A stretch of DNA of 64,000 nt from an uncultured Rhodospirillaceae bacterium. Lineage in GTDB: Bacteria; Pseudomonadota; Alphaproteobacteria; Rhodospirillales; Magnetospirillaceae. Numbering within the stretch: position 1 is the first letter of the stretch; each line of letters starts with the position of its first letter. The stretch lies in assembly GCA_903901915.1 (NCBI GenBank), contig CAIUSV010000017.1, positions 62,001-126,000 on the forward strand. The letters run 5' to 3'. Under the pieces are notes generated by a model, which saw only the letters and a program-made list of their open reading frames with translations, searched no databases and had not been told where the DNA came from. The translations under genes were made by a program, and so were the position numbers. Below are positions 52,936 to 62,560 of this stretch, in pieces.

Positions 52936-53853
52936 ATGTGGAAATGTCTCGGCAATGAATCAACTTCGGCAGGATTTCGGGCGCTGGCCGTGGCTTTCGC
53001 CGCCGCCTGGGGCGTACCGTCGCCGGCCTGGGCTGATGGCGGGCCGCGACCTTGGGGGATTGGGCTTCAGACCGGCTCGGCGACGGTAATCGGGGCGCGT
53101 ATCGACGCGTTCCACGACGTGCTTCTGGTCGTCATTTCGGCCGTGGTGGTCCTGGTTCTGGCGCTGCTGGTCTATGTCATGCTGCGCTTCAACAAAACCA
53201 GAAACCCCCAGCCGGATGGCACCACCCACAACCTTCGGCTGGAGGTCACCTGGACGCTGATTCCGTGTCTGGTGGTGCTGGGGATCGCCGCGATTTCGTT
53301 TCCGCTGCTTTACGACATCGACCGGATGCCGATTCCGGACCTGACCCTGAAGGTCACCGGTCATCAATGGTACTGGTCGTACGCCTACCCGGATCGTCAG
53401 GATGTTTCCTTTGACAGTACGCCGATCTGGGATGCCTCCGAGCCCAGCGACGAGCAGGCGGCCGATGCCGTCAGGGTGGCTTCGGCCAAATGGCTGATCA
53501 AGAGCGATCCGCTGCGTCTTTTGGAGGTGGATAACCGGGTGGTGCTGCCGGTGGGCAAGGTCATCCGGGTCCAGATCACCGGCTCGGATGTGCTGCATTC
53601 ATGGTTTCTGCCATCCCTGGGAATCAATCGGATGGCGGTGACCGGACGCCTCAACGAGGTCTGGTTCAAGATCGAGCAGCCGGGCCTGTATTACGGCCAG
53701 TGTTCCATGATCTGCGGGCTTGGACACGGTTTCATGCCCATCGTGATCGAGGCGATCCCGGCCGACCGCTTCGAGGATTGGGTGTCGGGACAAAAGAGCG
53801 CCGGGCTTCGCGACGGCGCGTCGCCGCACCAGTCCGTGGTCGCCGCGCGATAA
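52936..53853 (+). CDS. coxB: Cytochrome c oxidase subunit II
   Basis: The 305-residue protein has a signal-like N-terminus, two transmembrane helices (about 50-80 and 100-120: LLVVISAVVVLVLALLVYVM; LIPCLVVLGIAAISF) and the CuA cupredoxin domain. Ligand regions are SDVLHSWFLP and YGQCSMICGLGHGFMPI. The Glu usual between the two cysteines is Met here. GHQWYWSYAYP is the electron-entry aromatic motif. It accepts electrons from cytochrome c. The start is ATG 52936 (GGGGTG upstream), with ATG 52924 possible. First gene of the oxidase operon. Confidence 0.93.
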   Translation: MWKCLGNESTSAGFRALAVAFAAAWGVPSPAWADGGPRPWGIGLQTGSATVIGARIDAFHDVLLVVISAVVVLVLALLVYVMLRFNKTRNPQPDGTTHNLRLEVTWTLIPCLVVLGIAAISFPLLYDIDRMPIPDLTLKVTGHQWYWSYAYPDRQDVSFDSTPIWDASEPSDEQAADAVRVASAKWLIKSDPLRLLEVDNRVVLPVGKVIRVQITGSDVLHSWFLPSLGINRMAVTGRLNEVWFKIEQPGLYYGQCSMICGLGHGFMPIVIEAIPADRFEDWVSGQKSAGLRDGASPHQSVVAAR

Positions 53854-53877
53854 GTCGTTGTAGTCAGGGGAGGATGA

Positions 53878-55494
<1,617 letters not shown>

Positions 55495-55522
55495 CGCCGA
55501 GATGGAATTAGGGAGGCCGAGC

Positions 55523-56443
55523 ATGGAGCATACCGTCCTTCTGACCGTGGAGAACCCAGCGCCATCGCTCGGTGGCGCCCGGGTCGGCGATTATCTGGAG
55601 TTGGCCAAGCCGCGGGTGATGTCGCTGGTGGTGTTTACCGGTCTGGTGGGGGTGACGGTGGCGCCGGGCGCTATTCATCCGCTACTGGGCGCCATCGCCG
55701 TGCTGTGCATCGCCCTGGCCGCCGGCGGCAGCGCCGCCGTCAACATGTGGTACGATCGTGATATCGACGCCATCATGAGCCGCACCCGCCGCCGGCCTTT
55801 GCCGCAAGGCCGCATCGAGGCGCCGGCGGCGCTGGAATTCGGCGTCGTGCTGATTTTCGCCGCGGTACTGCTGATGGCGCTGGCGGTCAACTGGCTGGCG
55901 GCGGTGCTTTTGGCGACGGCGGCGGCGTTCTACATCTTCGTCTACACCATCTGGCTGAAGCGCCGCACCCCTTGGAACATCGTCATCGGCGGGGCGGCGG
56001 GCGCCTTTCCCCCGCTGATCGGTTGGGTGGCGGTGACCGGACGGGTGGATTGGCCGGGGCTGGTGCTGTTCCTGATGATCTTCTTGTGGACGCCGCCTCA
56101 TTTCTGGGCGCTGGCGCTCTATCGCAACGAGGATTACCGGCGGGCGGGCATTCCCATGCTGCCGGTGACGGCGGGAGCGCGGCGTACCAAGATCGAGATG
56201 CTGCTTTATACCCTGGTGCTGTTTCCGCTCGCTCTGACGCCGGCCTTCACCGGTATCGCCGGGACGGCCTATCTTGCGGGGGCGGCGGTGTTGGGTGTCT
56301 TGTTCGTGATCTGCGCCTTGCGCGTGCTGATGGATACCACTCATCGGGCGGCGCGGCAGATGTTCGGCTATTCCATCTTGTATTTGTCGCTGCTGTTCAG
56401 CCTGCTTCTGGCCGAGCACGCGGCAAAGGCATGGGGATCATGA
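55523..56443 (+). CDS. ctaB: Haem O synthase (protohaem farnesyltransferase)
   Basis: The 306-residue UbiA-family enzyme has the prenyl-diphosphate motif NMWYDRDIDAIMSRTRRRPL and the second Asp motif YRNEDYRRAGIPMLPV, with about nine spans. It farnesylates haem B for the oxidase; CtaA then makes haem A. The ATG at 55523 is preceded by GGGAGG. The ATG at 55502 lies upstream of that site. Confidence 0.95.
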   Translation: MEHTVLLTVENPAPSLGGARVGDYLELAKPRVMSLVVFTGLVGVTVAPGAIHPLLGAIAVLCIALAAGGSAAVNMWYDRDIDAIMSRTRRRPLPQGRIEAPAALEFGVVLIFAAVLLMALAVNWLAAVLLATAAAFYIFVYTIWLKRRTPWNIVIGGAAGAFPPLIGWVAVTGRVDWPGLVLFLMIFLWTPPHFWALALYRNEDYRRAGIPMLPVTAGARRTKIEMLLYTLVLFPLALTPAFTGIAGTAYLAGAAVLGVLFVICALRVLMDTTHRAARQMFGYSILYLSLLFSLLLAEHAAKAWGS

Positions 56444-56586
56444 TGCCCGGAACGGCTTTGCCCTTAGACGCTGGGCAGCGTCGGCGGCGGTGGCGTAACT
56501 GGGCGGTTCTGCTGTCCCTGGCGGCGTTCGTTGTCCTGATCTACGCCGTCACCATCGTGAAGATTGGACAAGGATACGGCGGATGA
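56440..56586 (+). CDS. Small single-span membrane protein of the oxidase operon (CoxF-like position)
   Basis: This 48-residue protein has a basic stretch (QRRRRWRN) followed by one transmembrane helix (WAVLLSLAAFVVLIYAVTIV) and a short tail. It starts as ATGA on the ctaB stop, and its own stop overlaps the ctaG start in the same way, so it is clearly translated in the operon. Small proteins of this form (CoxF or CtaG-adjacent) sit at this exact place in many alphaproteobacterial oxidase clusters. They are thought to aid assembly. Confidence 0.75.
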   Translation: MMPGTALPLDAGQRRRRWRNWAVLLSLAAFVVLIYAVTIVKIGQGYGG

Positions 56587-57131
56587 CACCCTCTGGCCGC
56601 AACGGAGCGACACTTTTCGTGCTGGTAGCCTGCGTGGCGGTCATGGCCGGGCTGGCCTATGCCAGTGTGCCGTTGTATCGGCTGTTTTGCCAAGCCACCG
56701 GCTTTGGCGGCACCACGCAACGGGTTGCCGATGCGCCCGCTTCACCGCGCGAGCGGTGGGTCACCATCAGTTTCGACGGCAATGTCGATTCCGGCCTGCC
56801 CTGGGACTTCACCCCCACCGTCAAGAGCCTGCGGGTCAGGCTGGGCGAGATCGTCACCGTGTCCTACCTCGCTCGCAACCACGGTCCCCGCGCGGCGGTG
56901 GGAACGGCGACGTTCAACGTTCAGCCCGACAAGGTCGGCGGCTATTTCGACAAGATCCAGTGCTTCTGCTTTTCCCGACAGGAGCTTGAACCCGGCCAAG
57001 CCGCCGAGTTGCCGGTGCAGTTCTACGTTGACCCGGCCATGGCCGACGACCGGCAGACCGAGGACGTGCGTAACATCACCCTGTCCTACACATTCTTTCC
57101 CGCCAAGGACCAAGGCGGCGTCGCCTATTAG
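56583..57131 (+). CDS. ctaG: Cytochrome c oxidase assembly protein CtaG/Cox11
   Basis: The 182-residue copper chaperone has an N-terminal anchor helix with the conserved YASVPLYRLFCQATGFGGT region and an immunoglobulin-like periplasmic domain. Its Cu(I)-binding CFCF motif is in KIQCFCFSRQ, and the conserved PVQFYVDP is present. Cox11 delivers copper to CuB of subunit I. Confidence 0.97.
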   Translation: MTPSGRNGATLFVLVACVAVMAGLAYASVPLYRLFCQATGFGGTTQRVADAPASPRERWVTISFDGNVDSGLPWDFTPTVKSLRVRLGEIVTVSYLARNHGPRAAVGTATFNVQPDKVGGYFDKIQCFCFSRQELEPGQAAELPVQFYVDPAMADDRQTEDVRNITLSYTFFPAKDQGGVAY

Positions 57132-57153
57132 GCCCTATCTTGGAGAAGCGGCC

Positions 57154-58002
57154 ATGCATCACCACGGCCCCCATCATGAAGACAGCGGCATGCCGCAGCC
57201 CTGGCATCTGGTGCCGCCTTCGCCCTGGCCGGTGCTGGGGGCGCTGGCCGCCGGAGTGCTGGCGGCGGCGGCGGTGATGTATCTGCACCAGGATACCATC
57301 GCCATCGGCGCTCTGGTGATCGCGCCCAAGCTGACCGGGGTGGTGGCGGGAGCCCTGGCCCTGGTCGCCGTCATGGCTCTGTGGTGGCGCGACGTCATTC
57401 GCGAGGCCAATGCCGCCAAGGGCCACTCACCGGAGGTGAGGGTGGGGCTGCATTACGGTATGGCCCTGTTCATCAGCTCGGAGGTCATGTTCTTCGTCGC
57501 CTTCTTTTGGGCCTACTACAGCGCCGCGCTGTTTCCGCCGGCCATCCTGGGCGGGATATGGCCGCCTGCCGGCATCTCCCCACCCGACCCGTTCGAGATG
57601 CCGCTGCTCATGACCGTCATTCTGCTCAGTTCGGGAGTAACGGTCACCATGGCTCACAAGGCGGCGGCCGAGAACGGCTGGCGGGCGGTGGTGACGTCGC
57701 TGGCCTTTACCGTGGCCCTGGGCTGTGCCTTCACCCTGTGCCAGGCTTACGAATACCGTCATGCCGACTTTTCCCTGAGCAGCGGCATGTTCGGGTCCAC
57801 CTTCTATATGGCTACCGGCTTTCATGGCGCCCATGTGATCATCGGCACCATATTTCTCGCGGTTTGCCTGGTGCGGGCGGCCATGGGGAAATTGACGCCG
57901 GACAGCCATTTCAGCCTGACCGCCGCGGCGTGGTACTGGCATTTCGTCGATATGGTCTGGCTGTTCCTGTTCGTCTCCGTCTACTGGTACGGCGGGCGGT
58001 GA
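57154..58002 (+). CDS. coxC: Cytochrome c oxidase subunit III
   Basis: The 282-residue subunit has a His-rich start (MHHHGPHHED) and seven spans. Family features are WPVLGALAAGV, SSEVMFFVAFFWAYYSAAL, FHGAHVIIGTIFL and YWHFVDMVWLFLFVSVYW at the end. It stabilises subunit I and binds lipid. The ATG at 57154 follows GGAGAAG. It overlaps surf1 by one base (TGATG). Confidence 0.96.
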   Translation: MHHHGPHHEDSGMPQPWHLVPPSPWPVLGALAAGVLAAAAVMYLHQDTIAIGALVIAPKLTGVVAGALALVAVMALWWRDVIREANAAKGHSPEVRVGLHYGMALFISSEVMFFVAFFWAYYSAALFPPAILGGIWPPAGISPPDPFEMPLLMTVILLSSGVTVTMAHKAAAENGWRAVVTSLAFTVALGCAFTLCQAYEYRHADFSLSSGMFGSTFYMATGFHGAHVIIGTIFLAVCLVRAAMGKLTPDSHFSLTAAAWYWHFVDMVWLFLFVSVYWYGGR

Positions 58003-58757
58003 TGAGATGGCGTCGGCATGTCTGGCCGGCGGCATTCACCGCGCTGCTGCTGTCGGTCCTGGTGGGACTCGGCGTATGGCAGTTGGAGCGTTTGCGGTGG
58101 AAGCGGGACTTGATCGCCGCCATGGAGGTGCGGATAGGGGCCGCGCCGGTTCCACTGGCCTCGCTGTCCGGCCGGGACGATGCCGAGTACCGCCAGGTGA
58201 TCGCCCATGGGGTCTTCGCCCACGACCACAGTTTCTTTCTCTTTGCGCTCGCGGCCGGGTCGGGGGCGGGCGGCTATCATCTGTTGACACCGCTGCGGCT
58301 GGAGGATGGCGATCATATCCTGGTCGACCGCGGGTGGCTGCCCTATGACCGCCGCGCCGGCCCGGAGGCCGATGTCTTTCGCCCCAAAGGAGCGGTACGT
58401 ATCGTGGGCATTCTGCGCCGGCCGGCGCGTCATTGGAGCCAACCGGCCGATGATCCGGCGCGTAACGACTGGTATGGGGTGGATCTGGAGCACATGGCCG
58501 TCATCGCCGGCGTTGCCCATTTCCTCCCTTATGTGATCGAGGTGGACGCGACCCCCAACCCCGGCGGCTTTCCGGTCGGTGGTCAGACACGACTGGTGCT
58601 GCCTAACGATCATCTCGGCTACGCCCTGACCTGGTTCGGGCTGGCGGTTGCCGTGGCGGTCATCTTCGCCCTGTGGCTGGTGCGTGGTAGCGCCGCAGAT
58701 TATACAGCAGCAGGGTCAGCACCGTCATGGCCCCGGCCTGATGCGCCACGGCGATGA
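58002..58757 (+). CDS. surf1: SURF1-family oxidase assembly protein
   Basis: The 251-residue protein has the two-helix SURF1 plan. Helix 1 runs into GVWQLERLRWKRDLI, the periplasmic domain has GYHLLTPLRLEDG and ILVDRGWLP, and helix 2 is LTWFGLAVAVAVIFALWL. SURF1 helps insert haem a into subunit I. The last 25 or so residues (after VRG) are not family-like and overlap the 3' end of the convergent ctaA gene by 98 bases. Confidence 0.92.
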   Translation: MRWRRHVWPAAFTALLLSVLVGLGVWQLERLRWKRDLIAAMEVRIGAAPVPLASLSGRDDAEYRQVIAHGVFAHDHSFFLFALAAGSGAGGYHLLTPLRLEDGDHILVDRGWLPYDRRAGPEADVFRPKGAVRIVGILRRPARHWSQPADDPARNDWYGVDLEHMAVIAGVAHFLPYVIEVDATPNPGGFPVGGQTRLVLPNDHLGYALTWFGLAVAVAVIFALWLVRGSAADYTAAGSAPSWPRPDAPRR

Positions 58758-59709
58758 GATGTTCGACCTGGGACAGCAGGGTGGCGAGTCCAAGCCCGAC
58801 CTGAGCCAGGGTCGCCGCCGCCAGCAGTCCCAAGCCGATCCCTCCGTCCGGGGCGGCCCTCCGGCAGCGCCAGACCCAGCCTAGGATCATCACCAGGGTA
58901 AACGGCCCCAACCAGCGGTGGATAAACTGAACCATCGCCGGATTTTCCGTTGGATTCAGCCAGATCGGGTCCATGGCCGTCACCGCCGCGGGCAGCAATT
59001 CATCGGCCATGAGCGGCCAGGTGGTGTACATGCTGCCCGCCTGCAATCCGGCTACCAGGGCGCCCCAGGTCATGGTCAGCACCAGACAGGCGAAGGCGAC
59101 CCAGCCGTGGCGTCGCGGCCCGGCGCCGGAGGAAAAGCGGGTATTCGTCCAGCCCGCCAGGGCTTGCCATAGCAGCAGGGAATAGATCGCCACCGCCATA
59201 TCCAGATGCAGGGCGAGGCGGATCGGGCTGACGCTGGTCCGTTCGACCAGTCCGCTTTGGACCATGAACCAGCCGACGAAGCCCTGGAATCCACCCAGCG
59301 CCAGGATCATCGTCAGCCGGAGTCCCAGGGACCGGCCGATCCTGCCCCGCGCCCAAAAGACGGCCAGGGGAACGGCGAAGACCAGACCGATCAGGCGTCC
59401 CCATAGCCGGTGCAGCCACTCCCAAAAGAAAATTTCCCTGAATGCCTCCAGGGTCATGCCCGGGTTCAACAATCGGTACTGGGGAGTGGCTCGATAGGCG
59501 TCGAATGCCCGTCGCCAACCGGTTTCGTCCAGGGGGGGGACAACGCCGATGATCGGGTCCCAACTGGTGATGGACAGTCCCGATTGGGTCAATCGGGTGA
59601 TGGCGCCCAACTGCATCATGGCGATCACCATGGCGCAACAGAGTGTCAGCCAGACGGTCACAGAACCGGCGCCATGCTCCGACGCGGTGGTGTCGAGGCC
59701 GGTGTTCAC
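58660..59709 (-). CDS. ctaA: Haem A synthase CtaA
   Basis: The 349-residue enzyme has eight spans and the four haem-binding His of CtaA (WEWLHRLWGR, RLALHLDMAV, QFIHRWLGP, IAVAHQAGA). It lacks the paired periplasmic cysteines of the Bacillus type, as usual for alphaproteobacterial type 2 enzymes. It converts haem O to haem A for the aa3 oxidase. It is encoded convergently to the oxidase operon and overlaps surf1. Confidence 0.95.
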   Translation of the reverse strand: MNTGLDTTASEHGAGSVTVWLTLCCAMVIAMMQLGAITRLTQSGLSITSWDPIIGVVPPLDETGWRRAFDAYRATPQYRLLNPGMTLEAFREIFFWEWLHRLWGRLIGLVFAVPLAVFWARGRIGRSLGLRLTMILALGGFQGFVGWFMVQSGLVERTSVSPIRLALHLDMAVAIYSLLLWQALAGWTNTRFSSGAGPRRHGWVAFACLVLTMTWGALVAGLQAGSMYTTWPLMADELLPAAVTAMDPIWLNPTENPAMVQFIHRWLGPFTLVMILGWVWRCRRAAPDGGIGLGLLAAATLAQVGLGLATLLSQVEHLIAVAHQAGAMTVLTLLLYNLRRYHAPATGRR

Positions 59710-59887
59710 GAGTGGGTCTCCTTTCGTCTCCTCAGGAGCGGAGGAACCTGATCACGGGGAAGGGGTCTTCTTCCGCCTTGCGCCAAGGATACTCCCATCG
59801 GCACACGCCATTGCGTATTTGGGTGCGGTGACGGCTGTCCGCTTGGTACCAGCGGTGGCGACAACCCGATATCCGTCGGGCCGAGCG

Positions 59888-61678
59888 CTACGGCTGCACG
59901 GGTTCTGTCAGTCTGAGATACGGAAAGAACTTGCGGTCTTCCGACAGCATGTGTTTGGACACCACGTCATAGGCGAGAAAGTTGAAGAGTGAGCCGACCT
60001 CCAACCTGCCCGAGGTGAAGTTATTCCCCATTTCCTTCGCCTGCGCCACCAAATCCCGGTGCAGTTCGACATGGTGGTCGGCTTCGGGATAACCCGCCGC
60101 CCGGAAGACCATTTCCTCGTCGGCGAAGTGTGCCAACAGATCGGCAAGCAGGGCGTCGATCAGCGGAACAATCTCGTCCTTCGGCCGGTCGCCTATGACC
60201 GCGCTGAGCAGGGCGTTGGCATGCTCGAACAATCCCTTGTGCTGCGCATCGAGGTTGAGCTGGCCGGATTCGTAAGCACCGCGCCAGACCAGACGCAAGA
60301 AGGTGTGATCGATCAATTCCGCCACGTCGGCTTCCCGCTCGGCGGAGGAATCGGAGATCACCCGGTTGCGCCCGGCCTGTTTGGCGGCGTACAGGGCGCT
60401 ATCCGCACGGGCAAGCCATTCTTCCCAGGTTTCTCCAGTCCGGCATTCGGCGACACCGAAACTGGCGGTGGCGTCTCCCACCTGGGGGAAGGTGTATGCC
60501 ATCATGGCGGTGCGGATGCGTTCGGCAAGCAGGTTGGCGATCACCAGACCGCTGTTGGGCAGGGCAATCACAAACTCCTCGCCGCCCCAACGCCCCAAGA
60601 CATCGGTGGCCCGCATGCCTTGCCGGGCGATGGCGCAGAATTGGCGTAGCACGTCATCACCGACCGCATGGCCGTGGGTGTCGTTGATATTCTTGAAGTG
60701 ATCAAGATCGATAAAGATCAGTGAAACCGGATGACCATAGCGTTCCTTTCGCAACATTTCCTGGCGGACAATCTCTTCCAGACGGCGCCGGTTCCACGCT
60801 CCGGTGAGGGGATCGCGCATGGCCAGCTGCTTGAGATCTTCGTGGGCGGCGGCAAGGCTGGCATTTGAATTGGCCAGTTCCCGGTTGAGAATCTCCAGTT
60901 CGCGGCTACGGTCCGCCAGTGCCTGTTCGGCGCTCTTGCGTTCGGTGATGTCACGCACGACGGCTTGGATGACCTTCCGTCCATCCAGTTCCATGGCGCT
61001 GAGATATACCTCCGCCGGATAGACCCTGCCGTCATCGACTCGCCGATGCATCCACTCGAAGTGATGGCGACCGTTGGCCATCGCGACGGCAATCATCCGA
61101 TCGGCAAGGGACAAGGAGCTTTCATTGTTGGGCTGTACCGGAGGGGATAAGTCGGCCGGGTGCTTCGAGCATAACTCCTCTCGCGTTTTACAGCCGAAAA
61201 TCTCCAGGGCGGATTTGTTGCAGTCGAAGAAACCGTTCTCATCGAGCAGCAACACCGCGTCGATGGTGGAATCATAAATGGCGCGGAGCTTGGTTTCGGA
61301 ACGGCGCAGAGCCTCTTCCGCCCGCTTACGCTCGGTGATATCGCGCCAAAGGGTGTGCAGAATGAGTTCGCCACCCACGGTTATGGGGGTCAGGGAGACC
61401 TCCACGGGGATGCTTGTTCCGTCTGCCCTGAGATGGCTCCATTCAAACCGATGGAAGCCCGCCTGCAAGGCCGTGGCGATCATCTCGGCCGCCTTGTCCT
61501 CGGAGGGGCGGCCATCGGGCTGAACGGCGGGAGATATCTCGCTGGGGCGTTTGTTGATGAATGCCGCCTTGGACGGATAACCGAGCAATTTGAGCGTGGC
61601 GGTGTTGCACTCGACGAACTGACCATCCCGGATCAGCAGGATCGGATCGTTCATGCCCTCGAAGATGCCGCGAAACAA
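59888..61678 (-). CDS. PAS-PAS-GGDEF-haemerythrin protein
   Basis: The 596 residues carry two PAS domains (about 1-115 and 125-248, each ending in the RDITERK linker) and a short coiled coil (250-283). A GGDEF domain (about 285-445) has RWGGEEF and an RxxD inhibitory site (RATD, 356-359). The C-terminal haemerythrin domain has all seven ligands: H480, H517, E521, H536, H540, H576 and D581. It should make cyclic di-GMP under control of oxygen, NO or redox state. The PAS domain begins right at the first residues; the start codon is TTG 61678 with GGAG just before it. ATG 61654 or a start further upstream is possible. Confidence 0.9.
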   Translation of the reverse strand: MFRGIFEGMNDPILLIRDGQFVECNTATLKLLGYPSKAAFINKRPSEISPAVQPDGRPSEDKAAEMIATALQAGFHRFEWSHLRADGTSIPVEVSLTPITVGGELILHTLWRDITERKRAEEALRRSETKLRAIYDSTIDAVLLLDENGFFDCNKSALEIFGCKTREELCSKHPADLSPPVQPNNESSLSLADRMIAVAMANGRHHFEWMHRRVDDGRVYPAEVYLSAMELDGRKVIQAVVRDITERKSAEQALADRSRELEILNRELANSNASLAAAHEDLKQLAMRDPLTGAWNRRRLEEIVRQEMLRKERYGHPVSLIFIDLDHFKNINDTHGHAVGDDVLRQFCAIARQGMRATDVLGRWGGEEFVIALPNSGLVIANLLAERIRTAMMAYTFPQVGDATASFGVAECRTGETWEEWLARADSALYAAKQAGRNRVISDSSAEREADVAELIDHTFLRLVWRGAYESGQLNLDAQHKGLFEHANALLSAVIGDRPKDEIVPLIDALLADLLAHFADEEMVFRAAGYPEADHHVELHRDLVAQAKEMGNNFTSGRLEVGSLFNFLAYDVVSKHMLSEDRKFFPYLRLTEPVQP

Positions 61679-62105
61679 TTCTCCGCTCGTACGTCGGGAA
61701 TGTTCGGCGTGTTTGTTCCGGGATGCGTCACGTCGGGCAATCTGGCTGATCTCGTACCCTCCTGGTCGGCGACTCGTGCCCCTACGTCCTACGGGGTAGA
61801 TCTATAGTCCTATGTGAGCGATATAGTCACGTAGAACACATCTCGGCGTCGGCGATCCACCCACTAATATGGCCTGAATGTGACGGAATCATCCGGTGGT
61901 CGTTCAACGGCGCCGTATCGAAGGGGGGGGACGGGCAAGTGACTGTAAGGTGGAGCGGTTGGCGCCCGGCAGCGACAGTGACGAATCTAAGGGCCAGCCC
62001 GCCGCCGCCTCTCGTTTCAAGTCCACCGGTGGATCAACCGAGCGGTAATGGCAATTCACGACGTATCGGTACGGCCGTAGACTTAAATCTCGGGCGGATT
62101 ATGCC
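61679..62105. other. 427-base intergenic region
   Basis: This lies between the 40-residue peptide gene and the GGDEF-haemerythrin gene, both leftward. It contains the direct repeats listed at 61803-61828. Otherwise no protein-like frame, strong terminator or RNA structure was recognised. Confidence 0.5.
61803..61828. promoter_or_regulatory. Direct repeat TATAGTC upstream of the GGDEF-haemerythrin gene
   Basis: TATAGTC occurs at 61803-61809 and 61822-61828, 19 bases apart, about two helical turns. The pair lies about 125 bases upstream of the gene's start and could be a paired regulator site. Confidence 0.28.
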
Positions 62106-62228
62106 CTAACCCCACAATGCGACCAGACTTGCCAGAAAAAGTATCGCAAATACCCCCCAGAACACCCTGGACGATGTGCTGCGCTGGGGGCGAACCCGCG
62201 GCGGCGCGGACAAGCCGAAGTGAGTCAT
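62106..62228 (-). CDS. 40-residue single-span membrane peptide
   Basis: A very strong ribosome site (AGGAGGG, four bases before ATG 62228) precedes a 40-codon frame. It encodes a basic N-terminus (APPRVRPQRSTSSR) and one hydrophobic helix (VFWGVFAILFLASLVALWG) reaching the C-terminus. The ribosome site, the charge pattern and the clean stop make it a credible small membrane protein, like the small subunits that accompany terminal oxidases or transporters. No family was recognised. It lies upstream of the GGDEF-haemerythrin gene on the same strand, and divergent from the sulfonate-type transporter. Confidence 0.6.
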   Translation of the reverse strand: MTHFGLSAPPRVRPQRSTSSRVFWGVFAILFLASLVALWG

Positions 62229-62560
62229 TATCCCTCCTTTTGGTTCGGCTGACCGGGGAGGCTGTCGAAAGCGGCCCGGCCAGCCGGTGGGGACTGCACT
62301 GGCGAGAACAATCCCCATTGCCACCGTTATACAACCAAAGGAGTAGGTCAAGAGTATTGTTCGGCGTCGATTTCCCATTGGGCCGGAAGGCCGCATTTTC
62401 CCGGAAATTCTGATCGACCTTGCCGGGTAGAGCGCTTTCATGTGCCATATCCCCATAAATTCCGTGTTGTTATGGATTGGGCTTGACGGCGCCATCGGTG
62501 ATTTATAGTGTTAAATAAGAATCTAACACACAAAAATATTGTTAATAAGGAGTGCCGCCG
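62229..62560. other. 332-base divergent promoter region
   Basis: This separates the leftward 40-residue peptide gene from the rightward transporter genes. It holds the promoter/operator elements described at 62483-62529. No further gene was seen. Confidence 0.5.
62483..62529 (+). promoter_or_regulatory. Promoter with overlapping inverted repeat before the transporter operon
   Basis: TTGACG (62483-62488) and TATAGT (62504-62509) resemble -35 and -10 boxes with a short 15-base spacer. GTGTTA (62508-62513) and TAACAC (62524-62529) form a perfect inverted repeat with a 10-base centre that starts within the -10 box, a typical repressor site. Confidence 0.42.
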
